Source: Mariniblastus fucicola
GTDB taxonomy: Bacteria; Planctomycetota; Planctomycetia; Pirellulales; Pirellulaceae
Direction: 5' to 3'
Assembly (NCBI RefSeq): GCF_008087665.1
Contig: NZ_CP042912.1
Span: forward strand, 1,302,001 to 1,366,000
DNA: 64,000 bases
Below the pieces are notes generated by a model. It saw only the letters and a program-made list of their open reading frames with translations, was not told the origin of the DNA and ran no database searches. Shown here piece by piece: positions 34,895-44,571 of the stretch. The translations under genes and the position numbers were made by a program. Numbering within the stretch: the first letter of the stretch is position 1; each line of letters opens with the position of its first letter.

Positions 34895-36286
34895 CTATCG
34901 GCCCATCGCAAGAAGCGCGGTGACGAATCCGATCAGGATTCCAATCAGCATGAACAGGCCCGATGTCACGATCAAAGTCATCATCGAGAACAGGTTTTCG
35001 TCCGGCAGATGACCGGCCGATTTATATTTACCAGCCACACTTGTCGGAATCGGTGGCTTGGGACGTAAAACGCCGCTACCTGATTCAGCCTCGGTTACCG
35101 AGTCGTCGCCGCTAAGCGTTGCTTCTGCCCCGCTGTTGTCCGAAATCTCAGACATCGCCAATTCTGCGATGTCCATATTCGGGTCCGTGGGTTGCGCATC
35201 GATCGAAGTCGATGGCGATGTCCAACGCGGACGTTCATCAAGGTCTTCGTCTCGCAGCGGACTGTTGTCTTCCGCCCAGGGCGAAAGCCGTTCAGCGACT
35301 TCAGTGGCCGTCTGAATTCTCTGACGAGGATCCTTGGCCATCATGTCACTCATCAAGTCCACGAACTCATCGCTGACTTCTTCGTTGAATCGACGCGGAT
35401 GCCATGGCGTCTCCTCAAGGTGACGTTTGGCTTTGTTTCGCGAATTGCCGCCGGGAAACGGGACTTTGCCAGTGACCGCGTAATACAGCGTGCAGCCGAG
35501 CGAGTAGATGTCGCTGGCGCTGGTGATGTGATTTGGGTTCTTGATCTGTTCCGGCGAAAGATAGTCCGCCGTTCCGACGATCTTTCCGACGCGAGGGTCT
35601 TTCGGGTCATCCAGGCAAAATGCCAAACCAAGATCGGAAAGTTTCGCGAGTCCATCGGGCGTTACGAGGATGTTGCCAGGTTTAATGTCGCGATGAATCA
35701 GCCCGCCTTTATGAGCCTGTTTCAGACCCTCAGCGGCCTGCCGAACGATGTTGGCAGCCTGATTGATCGAGAGCTTTCCTTTGCTGCGAACCAGGCGACG
35801 CAAGTCCGTGCCGGGCACATATTCAACGACCAGATACTGAACGTTTCCGTCTTCGCCCGCATCGAAAGCACGGACCAGATTTGGGTGGTCGAGCTTTGCC
35901 TGAGCCCGAATCTCGCGGCGGAAATTTGAAATTGCTTCCGGCGTAATCTTGTGCAGCGGTAAAACTTTGATCGCTGACTCGCGGCCCAGCAATTCGTGCA
36001 CGGCCTTGAAGACCTGGCCCATCCCACCCTGCCCGATCCAGTCGGTGATGATGTACGGTCCAAGCGTCAGTTTCGTGCGACCGCTGAGAAGCTGTTCTGC
36101 CTGATACTCCGACAGCAGCTTTGTCTTGATTAGCTGCCTGGCGAGTTTTTTGTCGCTGACATCATTCGCCGTCCGGACTCCGGCGTGAGTCTGCACAACT
36201 GCCGCGATGGCGTGGCGCAGCTGTTGCTCAGTGACCAAGCCACTGGCAATCGCAGCATCGCGAAGTTTTGGCTTGACGGAGCTCAT
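34895..36286 (-). CDS. Membrane Ser/Thr protein kinase
   Basis: About 463 residues from ATG 36286. An N-terminal helical region of about 80 residues precedes the kinase domain (about 80-345): GQGGMGQVF, catalytic Lys107, HRDIKPGN with Asp200, a DLG in place of DFG with Asp218 kept, and GTADYLSPEQ. An acidic Ser-rich linker follows, then one C-terminal membrane segment (FMLIGILIGFVTALLAM) near the end. Tail-anchored topology is unusual: most bacterial kinases place the anchor after the kinase with an outer sensor; here there is nothing beyond the anchor. The stop codon almost touches the start of rnpA. Confidence 0.9.
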   Translation of the reverse strand: MSSVKPKLRDAAIASGLVTEQQLRHAIAAVVQTHAGVRTANDVSDKKLARQLIKTKLLSEYQAEQLLSGRTKLTLGPYIITDWIGQGGMGQVFKAVHELLGRESAIKVLPLHKITPEAISNFRREIRAQAKLDHPNLVRAFDAGEDGNVQYLVVEYVPGTDLRRLVRSKGKLSINQAANIVRQAAEGLKQAHKGGLIHRDIKPGNILVTPDGLAKLSDLGLAFCLDDPKDPRVGKIVGTADYLSPEQIKNPNHITSASDIYSLGCTLYYAVTGKVPFPGGNSRNKAKRHLEETPWHPRRFNEEVSDEFVDLMSDMMAKDPRQRIQTATEVAERLSPWAEDNSPLRDEDLDERPRWTSPSTSIDAQPTDPNMDIAELAMSEISDNSGAEATLSGDDSVTEAESGSGVLRPKPPIPTSVAGKYKSAGHLPDENLFSMMTLIVTSGLFMLIGILIGFVTALLAMGR

Positions 36287-36325
36287 GGAAGGAAGTCGCA
36301 AATGGAAGTTGGCAGGTGAACGAAA

Positions 36326-37054
36326 TCATAGGTTGTAGCGAGTGATTTTCCAACAATCTGGAATATGAGCCTCGAATTGGAGAACTTTTTTTAGGGTGGG
36401 ATGGGTAAATTCAACGGATTTGGAGTGTAAGGCGATTCCCCTGCCCGCGAATTTAGCCTTGCTACCGTACTTTTCGTCACCACTAATCGGAAACCCTGCT
36501 GCCGCGAGCTGACAACGAATTTGATGTTTTCGACCCGTTTGCAACTCGATTTCCAGCAAACTGCGGTCTCCGTCTTGCCCGATTGTGTCCCATGAAAGCT
36601 TCGCGATTTTCGCATCGCGTGGAATGTTTCCCGACTGCACGACTCTATCGGCGACGCATCGCATTCGCATCGCAGCGTCGTCCTTGAACATCCAGTTCTC
36701 GCATTTTCCGGTTCGGGCGATGGATTCTCCGTAAGAGTTCGCTGCAACGATCGCCCAATAGATTTTTTTCGTTTCGCGGTCCTTGAACTGTTTTGTCAGC
36801 CTCGCCGCAGCCTTGGAAGTTCGGGCCAGCACGATCACACCGGTGGTTTTTGCATCAAGTCGGCTGACAATCCCAAGATAGACGTTGCCCGGTTTGTTGT
36901 ACTTTCGCCGAATATAGTCTTTCGCCATTTCGAATAAACTCGGTTGTCCCTCGGCCGCGCCCTGAGTTACCAAACCGGCGCGTTTGTTGACCACCAGCAG
37001 GTGGTTGTCTTCAAAGAGAATTTCGTTCGATTGCAATGGAGCGACTTTTGGCAT
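36326..37054 (-). CDS. RluA-family RNA pseudouridine synthase
   Basis: A 242-residue enzyme. The catalytic motif SRLDAKTTGVIVLAR (about residue 64) carries the essential Asp of the family motif (usually HRLDxxTSG; Thr replaces Ser here), and LQTGRKHQIRCQLA closes the active site. The family isomerises uridine to pseudouridine in rRNA or tRNA. No S4 domain is visible at the N-terminus, which is typical of the shorter RluA/RluC-type relatives. The exact target cannot be told. The ATG at 37054 lies only 28 bases from the divergent maf start. Confidence 0.93.
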   Translation of the reverse strand: MPKVAPLQSNEILFEDNHLLVVNKRAGLVTQGAAEGQPSLFEMAKDYIRRKYNKPGNVYLGIVSRLDAKTTGVIVLARTSKAAARLTKQFKDRETKKIYWAIVAANSYGESIARTGKCENWMFKDDAAMRMRCVADRVVQSGNIPRDAKIAKLSWDTIGQDGDRSLLEIELQTGRKHQIRCQLAAAGFPISGDEKYGSKAKFAGRGIALHSKSVEFTHPTLKKVLQFEAHIPDCWKITRYNL

Positions 37055-37082
37055 GCCCGAAGTATAAACTACAATTCAAATC

Positions 37083-37658
37083 ATGAACCATGAATTGATC
37101 CTCGCCAGCCAGTCGCCTCGCCGCAAACAACTTCTGACCGACGCCGGCTACAGTTTTACTGTCGACGCTCCTGACGATTCCGTTGAGCGCGGCATGTGCA
37201 GCAACTGTTCCCCCGAGGAGCTGGTTGTCGAATCGGCTTTTTTGAAAGCCGCCGCAATCGCGAAGCGGCACGAAGCGGGTTTAATCCTGGCTGCTGACAC
37301 CGTCGCCGTTTGCGGGTCGGAAACTTTGGGCAAGCCCGTCGATCGCGACCATGCTGAAAAAATGCTGCGGATGATGTCTGGCAAACGACATCGTGTGCTG
37401 ACCGGCGTTTGCATGCGAATTGCCGGGACCAGTCAGATCAAGACTTGGCTGGAGCAAACCACGCTGGTGATGAGTGACCTGGAAGATGAGCAACTTCAGG
37501 GCTTTCTCGATTCCGATCAGTGGATTGGAAAAGCCGGCGCGTTCGGCTACCAGGATGGACTCGATTGGGTTCGAATCGTCGAAGGGCTTGCGTCAACCGT
37601 CGTCGGGTTGCCGGTTGAGAAACTGCCTGAGTGGATTCGCGAAGTCGAAGCTTCGTGA
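37083..37658 (+). CDS. maf: Maf-family nucleoside triphosphate pyrophosphatase
   Basis: A 191-residue Maf protein beginning LILASQSPRRKQLL, the family's N-terminal signature. Other motifs are LAADTVAVCGSETLGKP near residue 70 and KAGAFGYQDG near 148. Maf proteins hydrolyse nucleoside triphosphates, including non-canonical ones, to the monophosphate and prevent their incorporation. It is divergent from the pseudouridine synthase gene with a 28-base gap. Confidence 0.95.
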   Translation: MNHELILASQSPRRKQLLTDAGYSFTVDAPDDSVERGMCSNCSPEELVVESAFLKAAAIAKRHEAGLILAADTVAVCGSETLGKPVDRDHAEKMLRMMSGKRHRVLTGVCMRIAGTSQIKTWLEQTTLVMSDLEDEQLQGFLDSDQWIGKAGAFGYQDGLDWVRIVEGLASTVVGLPVEKLPEWIREVEAS

Positions 37659-37677
37659 GCAAGCAAGCTTGAGCACT

Positions 37678-38910
37678 TCACTTGTCCGATTCGTACATCC
37701 TCGACTCTTTTCTCAACTCCAGCAGCATCGCTTCAAGACGTTCGCGAATTTCAGCCATCAGCGGATCGTAGTCCAAACCTCGTTCTCGCTTCGTCGAAAC
37801 TTCGATCGGGTCGCCGACAACGATGATGGATTTTAGGTGGCCGTGAATGCGGCACTTGTCGGTGAAATCCTCTTCGAACTTTTCGACGGTCTCCAGCAGG
37901 CGATCGACCGATGGATGTTCGGTGACATATTGATCGGGATAGCAGTCGATTTGCTGTGCCAAATAGGTGCGCTCAAGATGCTCCCAGCGGCGACGGCGTT
38001 CTGAAAGATTAAGCGTGTCCCCAATCATGTCGGGAAAGATTTTCACGCGCAGGTTCTTGATGCGAATTTGAATCCCGCCGTTTTGTGGCCCGCCCAGCCA
38101 TTCTTCTTCAAGCGGATGAAGCAGGTGATCCACCATGTTGGACTGGCGCTTCCGCAAGAACGTGCCCTCGGGAACCGGGCAATGATATTGCAACTCCTTG
38201 ATCTTCAACAAAGCGTCGCCGACTTTTACGATTCGATCCACCAACGGCAAATCCGTTTGAGGGCTCCAGCTAAGACGTCTTTCGAGCTCCGTCAGTACCT
38301 CTCCAGCAGCTTCGTCGACGTCTCCTTGAAAGACATATTTCAAAGCGATTGGGTGTGCAACAACCTTTCCGCTGCCGAGTTCTTCTTTGGCGCGGCGTTT
38401 GGCTGCCGTCCGGGCGATAAACGAAGGGCCATCCATCAACGCCATCAACTGGTCGTTGGTGCGACTGGTCGTGCCTTCGGGAAAGATCACCAACGGCCGT
38501 TCCGCGGTTTTAAGAATCTCGATCGCGTGGTCGATCGCAGTCCGGTCCATCCCTTCGCGATTGACGCTGAACGCACCCATCATGCGAACAACGAAGCGGA
38601 TCGCCGCGCCCTGGTTAAATAGATGCCAACTGGCCATAAAGTACAACGGACAGCCCGCCGCGATTCCAAGGTTGTGAAGCGCCGCAGGGTCAGCCAGTCG
38701 CGGATGATTGGGAGTCATCAGCACCGCATGTCCCGCATCGATGGAAGCTCGCAGTTTTTCCGCGCCGCGGACTTCGTGGTCCCAGACTCCTTCGCGGCGC
38801 CGCAGCGTCACGCGATGCAGCCCCAAACCTCGGTACAGTTTCTGAGGCCACGTTGCCTTGATCGCTGGCGTGAACTTGTACGGCTTCTCGATGAAAATGC
38901 TACGCTGCAT
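37678..38910 (-). CDS. 1-acyl-glycerol-3-phosphate acyltransferase-type (PlsC) protein
   Basis: A 410-residue acyltransferase. The NHPRLAD motif (residues about 68-74) corresponds to the catalytic NHxxxxD of PlsC-type enzymes, although it is Arg where others have Ser/Thr, and IFPEGTTSR near 143 is the glycerol-phosphate site. The C-terminal 200 residues are an extension with helical segments not seen in basic PlsC. The start codon abuts the stop of the upstream DUF389 gene (TAGATG), so translation must be closely coupled. The acyl acceptor is uncertain; a lipid in the cytoplasmic membrane is likely. Confidence 0.85.
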   Translation of the reverse strand: MQRSIFIEKPYKFTPAIKATWPQKLYRGLGLHRVTLRRREGVWDHEVRGAEKLRASIDAGHAVLMTPNHPRLADPAALHNLGIAAGCPLYFMASWHLFNQGAAIRFVVRMMGAFSVNREGMDRTAIDHAIEILKTAERPLVIFPEGTTSRTNDQLMALMDGPSFIARTAAKRRAKEELGSGKVVAHPIALKYVFQGDVDEAAGEVLTELERRLSWSPQTDLPLVDRIVKVGDALLKIKELQYHCPVPEGTFLRKRQSNMVDHLLHPLEEEWLGGPQNGGIQIRIKNLRVKIFPDMIGDTLNLSERRRRWEHLERTYLAQQIDCYPDQYVTEHPSVDRLLETVEKFEEDFTDKCRIHGHLKSIIVVGDPIEVSTKRERGLDYDPLMAEIRERLEAMLLELRKESRMYESDK

Positions 38911-40626
38911 CTAGTTCTCCGCGTCCTGCTGTTGAACCTGCTGTCCAGCCCGGTCCTCGTCCGATTTGTCTGTTTTGAGCGGATTGTAGATCGCCATCCA
39001 CGTTGCCAATAGCGTCGACAAAACAACGAAGGCACCGAACCACCATCTGGTCCACACGTAGCGTCGCTGATTCTCGCTGCCGGATTTTTGCGGCCGCGTA
39101 TCGATTCCAACCGACCAGAAAACAACCGCCGTGCCCAAAACGATGAACACCACGTTGGTCAGGAAAAGTAAAAGGGCGCCGATGCAAAGCGGAAAATTGC
39201 CCGAAGCCAGCGACATGCCTGAGGTCGCGATCGGTGGGATCAAGGCCGCTGCAATCGCCACGCCCGGGATGGCTCCATTGAGTCCTTTGCGGCTCATCGC
39301 GTAAGCTCCGGCGATCCCACTGGCAAAGGCGACGAAGAGATCCAGAAACGACGGCCAGTCACGCGCTGCCATTTCGTCGGTCGTGGTGATGTCTGTAAAC
39401 AACAAGTCAAAGAATCCGACGAAGGCTCCGATCGTAAACGCGATGGCAAACCCGATCAAAACGGCTCGCCACGCATTGCGGATCAAGTTCAGATTTCCCT
39501 GAATGAGTGCGAACCCGATGCCAACGATCGGCGTCATGAGCGGCGCGACCAGCATCGCTCCGATCACCACCGCGGTCGAACTGTCGGCCAGTCCAAGGGC
39601 GGCGATGAGTGTCGAAAGTGAAATCAGTGCACAGAAATCGAAATTGAACTTTGAATTCGTTTCCAGGTTCTCCACCAGCTCAATACGCTCTTCGCGTTCC
39701 AGTTGCGGAACCAGTTGTCGAATCGCTCCCTGACAGCCACGCAGCAGTTTTCGGCTGATCGAGACCGCTGGTCGAACGACAGCCATCGATTTTCCATCGT
39801 CCTTGTTCCGTAGTCCGCGGACCAGAGAGCGGATCTTTTTGATGTTGCGACTGCCGAAAATCACCGTGTCGAAACTCGTCGGGCCCTGAGCCTGAACTCC
39901 GTCCACGATCGAATCGCCAATGAACGTCGACGTTTCAAAGTCCGATTTGTTGGAGCCCGTGCCGGAGACGATTGACGCCGCTTTCCTGCCTGCGATCTGC
40001 GGCGCGACCTCATCGTCGTCGGGCCAAACGTACAGCAGGGCAACGCTGCCGTTTTCCGTTGATCTCGAAATTTGCGCCGCTCGACGCGCCGCCAAAGAGG
40101 ACTCCGTGTCCGCGTCAGCAGCGACCAGCACTTTGATCGGTTGATCCAAAGGCGGTGGCGAACCCCAAACCATCATCGTTTCGCAAGGAGCTTGCAAGAA
40201 CAATCGCTGAGCCCACGATGCACCCTGCTCTTGCGACTTGAGGTCATTGATCGCTGGAATGATCAGTCGCACTGAATCAAGCGTTTCGACCATGTCGACA
40301 AAGGCTTCTGCCGGATTGGGAGCCACCAGCTCTCGCGTTTCTACCACGATTTTGTCCAGGTTCGCGGCTTCCCGATGTTCCGCAACATGCTCTTTCAGCA
40401 CGACGCGATCGCAACCGTCAAGAAAATCAAAAACAGCCTGGAAAATCGCGTGCTCGCCGGCTTCGTCGTGCAACAGCGGATCCCACTTTGGCGAACCCTT
40501 CTGTCGCCGCGGCACGATTATCAGCAGCTCATAATGTTGCGAGAGTTGCGAGATTGCTGCCCGGATTCCCCAGTTGACCAGCGGTTCGACTTGCGAAGTT
40601 TCATTGATATAGACGGCGATCGGCAT
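38911..40626 (-). CDS. DUF389 membrane protein with N-terminal Usp-like region
   Basis: About 571 residues from ATG 40626. The first 280 residues have two stretches resembling universal-stress-protein domains (MPIAVYINETSQVEPLV; PIKVLVAADADTESSLAARRA), followed by the DUF389 membrane domain of about six helices: TAVVIGAMLVAPLMTPIVG is its hallmark, then ALIPPIATSGMSLASG. A C-terminal tail is hydrophilic. Function of DUF389 is unknown to me. The stop codon is directly followed by the acyltransferase start codon. The frame begins at GTG/TTG-type codons further upstream but ATG 40626 is best. Confidence 0.88.
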   Translation of the reverse strand: MPIAVYINETSQVEPLVNWGIRAAISQLSQHYELLIIVPRRQKGSPKWDPLLHDEAGEHAIFQAVFDFLDGCDRVVLKEHVAEHREAANLDKIVVETRELVAPNPAEAFVDMVETLDSVRLIIPAINDLKSQEQGASWAQRLFLQAPCETMMVWGSPPPLDQPIKVLVAADADTESSLAARRAAQISRSTENGSVALLYVWPDDDEVAPQIAGRKAASIVSGTGSNKSDFETSTFIGDSIVDGVQAQGPTSFDTVIFGSRNIKKIRSLVRGLRNKDDGKSMAVVRPAVSISRKLLRGCQGAIRQLVPQLEREERIELVENLETNSKFNFDFCALISLSTLIAALGLADSSTAVVIGAMLVAPLMTPIVGIGFALIQGNLNLIRNAWRAVLIGFAIAFTIGAFVGFFDLLFTDITTTDEMAARDWPSFLDLFVAFASGIAGAYAMSRKGLNGAIPGVAIAAALIPPIATSGMSLASGNFPLCIGALLLFLTNVVFIVLGTAVVFWSVGIDTRPQKSGSENQRRYVWTRWWFGAFVVLSTLLATWMAIYNPLKTDKSDEDRAGQQVQQQDAEN

Positions 40627-40752
40627 GACGAACGAGTGGTTGGGTGAGAGTGAGGCAAGCAGAATGACGCAGTGATCTTGCAAAGTGGCGGTCTTCAGCG
40701 TGCGACAAACGACGCGACCAAAACCAGGAAGCTCACAACACGACGGTCGGGC

Positions 40753-42657
40753 CTAACGATTGTAGCCGATACCAAACGTCAATCCACGCAGACCAAAATC
40801 GCCTTGAGGAAACGCAGCGGTGCCTCCTCCAATCCACGTTTGGTTCATAAAGCCGAATCGTCCGTACCACGATCGGTTTTCGCCAATCGTTTTGGTGTAC
40901 TGAACCGCGACCAGAAAATCGATGATCGTGAGAAACTCATCGGCTCCCAAGCGGCTTTCGAGTCCCGACTGGGAATTGGTCACCGTCTGGTCACGCTGGC
41001 CAAACAGAACCGAACCGCCGAACGTCGTCACCAACTCCATCGGAGTGTGGCCAATCGGACGATAGTATTCAATGATCGCTCGCGGACCAAAGGCTCGCAT
41101 ATCAGAAACCGACTGCAGCGTTTCCACTGTGGTCCCGTCCGCCGATACGACGTTGGCATTAAGTTGCTGTGCGATGCTGACGTACTGGAACCCGAAGTTT
41201 CCGTTGACTCTTGATATTGGAAACTTCAACTCTTTGAAAAACGAAATCGCTGCCGAATCGATGTCGATCGAATGTTGCGAGCTGAGGATCTCGCCCGCGC
41301 CGTCCGCGAAAATTCGGCTCCACACGTTTCGGCCGATGACCCAGGCGTTGGTTTGTCCGATGACGTTCCCGTCGCTGGTGAAGCTCGCGATTTCCGAGTT
41401 GGAGTTGATGTTGAAGTAGGTCAACTCCATGCCAGGTCCGTACTGTGATTCGAAACCCATCCGGACTCGCGGATGAAAGTCCGAATCGAAATCGTTGGCG
41501 ATGGACTGGCCGAAATTTACTGCTTCGGTTGAGATTCCCGTGTTGCCCTGAAACTGCGGTTCGGCCCACAGGACTTCTGCCATGTAGAAGAATCGACCCG
41601 TTGCGATGATGTCTGCAAACGGAGGAAAGTCTCGCTTCTTGGTTTCGAAATCAAATTTTTCACCATCGTCAATCGGATAGATGTCGGATCGGCGTACGGG
41701 GTAAGGACTGCGGTGGCCGACTTGCGGATCGTAAGTTGGCAAGTAATCCACGGCTGCAAACGCTGGAGGCTGATCAGGCAAATACTCGCGCAAGGCTTCG
41801 CCCGGTTGTGGTGGAGGTGACAGCGACAGATCGCGGCTCATGTTCACGCGTTCGTTGTGTCCAGCAGTAGGAGTCACCGGTGCCTGCCACGGAATCGGGG
41901 CTTGTTGCGGAATCGGGGCTTGCTGTGGTAGCGGAGCCGCCGTGGCCGTTGGCTCGACAAATGTTGCGGTTGGCGCCGTGGTGGGTCGAACCTTGAACAG
42001 CACGTCTTCGTTCACGATTGCAGATGAAGGCTCGAACGCGTTTCCGCCAGTCGTCGGAAACAGAGGCGGAGTTTCGGTTGATGGCGTTGACTCCTCGATG
42101 ATCACAGGAGCAGGTTCTGGATTCAGTTCGATCGACGGGTCAGCCAACGGCAACTCTAGCGGAATACTCTCCGCAACAGAGTCCGCCGAATCAAGCATGA
42201 CGGGTTCAGCGTTGGCTGGCGCTTGCGTCACCGCTTCAACGGCATTGGCATCCAGCGTGAAGGCTTCGATCGCGCCGGGAGCAACGTCGTCGGAATCGGC
42301 TTCATACGATGCCGACGTCGCTGTATTTTCTGGCTTGACGGGCCTGTTCGCTGGAGCGAATGAAGGCGCGGAAGTGGATTCGAAAGGAAAGGTTGGAGGC
42401 TGTTGTCCACTATCGGGTTCGGCGGCGTCTTTTGTTGCACCGAGCGGAGCCCGCGTTTCGGCTGGCACGAATCGTTGAGCCGCGGAAGCGGGAGAGTCCT
42501 GGTAGCCCGGTACTTTTGGTGTCGGTGGGAAATCCGATTCCAGCGAATTTGGCAGAACCAGTTCTGAAAGTTGAACCGGTCGCGCGTTCGCCGTTGTCGC
42601 CAGAGCAGCGGTTGCCGCAAAGGCCGTCAGCATCAGGATCAGTTTGTTTTTTGGCAT
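40753..42657 (-). CDS. Outer-membrane beta-barrel protein with long proline-rich linker
   Basis: About 634 residues from ATG 42657. A signal peptide (LILMLTAFAATAALATTANA) is followed by about 300 residues of low-complexity Pro/Ala/Thr/Glu sequence with repeated QQAPIP units, then a C-terminal half of alternating amphipathic strands (for example FFYMAEVLWAEPQF, RMGFESQYGPGMELTYFN, LRGLTFGIGYNR at the very end). The C-terminal Tyr/Phe-rich strand suits insertion as an outer-membrane barrel; planctomycete BBP7-type proteins look alike. The linker could cross the periplasm or bind peptidoglycan. The cargo is unknown. Confidence 0.75.
   Translation of the reverse strand: MPKNKLILMLTAFAATAALATTANARPVQLSELVLPNSLESDFPPTPKVPGYQDSPASAAQRFVPAETRAPLGATKDAAEPDSGQQPPTFPFESTSAPSFAPANRPVKPENTATSASYEADSDDVAPGAIEAFTLDANAVEAVTQAPANAEPVMLDSADSVAESIPLELPLADPSIELNPEPAPVIIEESTPSTETPPLFPTTGGNAFEPSSAIVNEDVLFKVRPTTAPTATFVEPTATAAPLPQQAPIPQQAPIPWQAPVTPTAGHNERVNMSRDLSLSPPPQPGEALREYLPDQPPAFAAVDYLPTYDPQVGHRSPYPVRRSDIYPIDDGEKFDFETKKRDFPPFADIIATGRFFYMAEVLWAEPQFQGNTGISTEAVNFGQSIANDFDSDFHPRVRMGFESQYGPGMELTYFNINSNSEIASFTSDGNVIGQTNAWVIGRNVWSRIFADGAGEILSSQHSIDIDSAAISFFKELKFPISRVNGNFGFQYVSIAQQLNANVVSADGTTVETLQSVSDMRAFGPRAIIEYYRPIGHTPMELVTTFGGSVLFGQRDQTVTNSQSGLESRLGADEFLTIIDFLVAVQYTKTIGENRSWYGRFGFMNQTWIGGGTAAFPQGDFGLRGLTFGIGYNR
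41891..41926 (-). repeat. 18-base tandem repeat encoding QQAPIP units
   Basis: Two near-identical 18-base copies (GGAATCGGGGCTTG plus four bases) lie side by side inside the linker of the outer-membrane protein gene; a third more diverged copy precedes them. They encode repeated Gln-Gln-Ala-Pro-Ile-Pro. Confidence 0.7.
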
Positions 42658-42964
42658 CGAATCTACACACACGAAACGCGGAACAACCGGAAGAACCGTT
42701 GTTTCATGGAGAATCGGTACAATCGTTATTCCCGGCTGATCAATTCCCGCTTGCGCGAAAGCGTTCCTCTAACCGGAGGCCGCTCTGCAACCGAAAACGG
42801 TTCCTCAACCGGACGGCGTTGGCTAACGCGACAATCCGGAACTTTTCGAAAACTTTGGCCAATCGTCAAAGTTTGCCACGCCTTGCCCAGATTGAATTGA
42901 GGAGCCCGAACTGCGATAATCAGTGGCTCAAATCAGGCTAACCAACAGAAAAAACGCGAATCGT
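42658..42964. other. Divergent intergenic region
   Basis: Three hundred bases between an outer-membrane protein gene (leftward) and a DUF58 gene (rightward). A bulged hairpin (AACAACCGG with CCGTTGTT) lies near the left end. No gene or RNA was recognised. Confidence 0.4.
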
Positions 42965-44449
42965 ATGCTCGAAGTCGTCTCCACGATCTTCCAATTTCTG
43001 GTCCAGCGACCGTTGATCATGCTGCTGTTGATGGCCGCTCCGTTTTTGCTTGCAGTGCGAACGCGTAGTGTTTTTCCGACGCGCTTGATGCTGGGGATTT
43101 TTAGCTGCCTGGCCGGCTCGTCGTTGTTGATCGCCGTTGGACCTGGATTGATCACGTACCTGTTGGGGTTTAGTTCTCCGCTGGTCGCCAGAATTTTGAT
43201 TGCCGTCGTAGTGGCGTTGGACGTGTTGCTTTTGCTGGTCGCATTCGCCGACTTTTTTACGGTGGTCAGTGCAAGCAAGTTGTCGGCCAGCAGAAGCATG
43301 CTACGGATTGCGTCCTTGGGAAAGCCGCACGATGTGGAAATTGAGCTGGTAAACAAGTCAACCTATCGCGTCAAAGTTTCGGTCAAAGACGATTTGCCCG
43401 GCAGCTTTAAAGCGACGCCAGCCAATTTCGATACCGTCGTCGAGCCGTTGAGTCGCGCGGTTTTCGATTATCGAATCGTGAGCGACATGCGTGGCAAGTA
43501 CTCGATGGATTGCGTCTATGTCGAAGTGCGAAGTTTTGCTGGGCTTTGGAAAGGTCTCTATAAATTGCCCGCCGAATCGATGCTCTACGTTTACCCGGAC
43601 ATGCGGCAGATCGCCGAATACGATTTGCTGGCTCGCACGAATCGCCTGAGTCTGGTCGGCGTGCGTCGGACTCGAAAGATCGGTCAGGACAACGAGTTCG
43701 AACGACTTCGCGACTATACCGCCGACGACAACTACAAAAACATTGACTGGCGTTCGACAGCGAAACGACGCAAGCTGACGGTCAAGGATTTCCAAACCAG
43801 CCAAAGCCAGCGGATCATTTTCATGCTCGATTGCGGGCGACTGATGACAGGCATGTCGGGGCGTTTTGACATGCTGGATCACGCGCTCAACGCGATTTTG
43901 ATGCTCAGCTACGTCGCGCTCAAGCAAGGCGATGCCGTGGGACTGATTTGCTTTAGCGATAAAGTCCACAGTTTCACGCCGCCGAGGACGGGCTTGCGAC
44001 ACATCAACCATTTGCTCAACGCAACGTTTGACCAAAAAGCCAGCTATGTCGAATCGCGTTTTGATGACGCGTTTTTCTATCTTCAGCGGAACTGCCCCAA
44101 ACGTTCGCTGGTCGTGCTGGTGTCTAACGTGCTGGACGAAGTCAACGCGAATCAGGTTCTGCAATTCAGTTCCCAGCTAACCGGACGCCATTTGCCGCTG
44201 TGCGTTTTTGCTCGGGATCATGATCTTTATCAAATGGTCGACAAGTACAGCGACCAGGTGGACGCAGGCGGCGCCAGTGACAAAACGCTCTACGAAGCGG
44301 CTGCATCGGCGAGCATTCTGTCGTGGCGAAAACAGGTGATCACCGATTTGCAGCATCAGGGCGTGCTGGCGATCGAGAGCTTTCCCGAGGACATGACGGC
44401 TCAGCTGGTGAATCAATATCTTGAAATTAAAGCTCGGCATTTGCTGTAG
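42965..44449 (+). CDS. DUF58 domain protein
   Basis: About 494 residues from ATG 42965 (a GTG at 42923 could add 14). Three membrane segments occupy the first 110 residues, followed by the DUF58 domain: the hallmark EFERLRDYTADDNYKNIDWRSTA (about residues 245-268), then a von Willebrand-A-like segment with RIIFMLDCGRLMTG and FVLVSN-type strands. DUF58 proteins usually sit beside a MoxR AAA+ ATPase and transglutaminase genes; none is next to this one. The exact role is unknown. Confidence 0.88.
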   Translation: MLEVVSTIFQFLVQRPLIMLLLMAAPFLLAVRTRSVFPTRLMLGIFSCLAGSSLLIAVGPGLITYLLGFSSPLVARILIAVVVALDVLLLLVAFADFFTVVSASKLSASRSMLRIASLGKPHDVEIELVNKSTYRVKVSVKDDLPGSFKATPANFDTVVEPLSRAVFDYRIVSDMRGKYSMDCVYVEVRSFAGLWKGLYKLPAESMLYVYPDMRQIAEYDLLARTNRLSLVGVRRTRKIGQDNEFERLRDYTADDNYKNIDWRSTAKRRKLTVKDFQTSQSQRIIFMLDCGRLMTGMSGRFDMLDHALNAILMLSYVALKQGDAVGLICFSDKVHSFTPPRTGLRHINHLLNATFDQKASYVESRFDDAFFYLQRNCPKRSLVVLVSNVLDEVNANQVLQFSSQLTGRHLPLCVFARDHDLYQMVDKYSDQVDAGGASDKTLYEAAASASILSWRKQVITDLQHQGVLAIESFPEDMTAQLVNQYLEIKARHLL

Positions 44450-44571
44450 CGTTCGACTGCACGGCCCTCAGTCACGATTGCCTTTCGCCGCTTGTCGTTG
44501 TGAGAAACTTGCCTTCGCCGTCAGTTGCCACTACGCTTTTACACACCGTTGTGCCCCAAATAGAGAATCCT

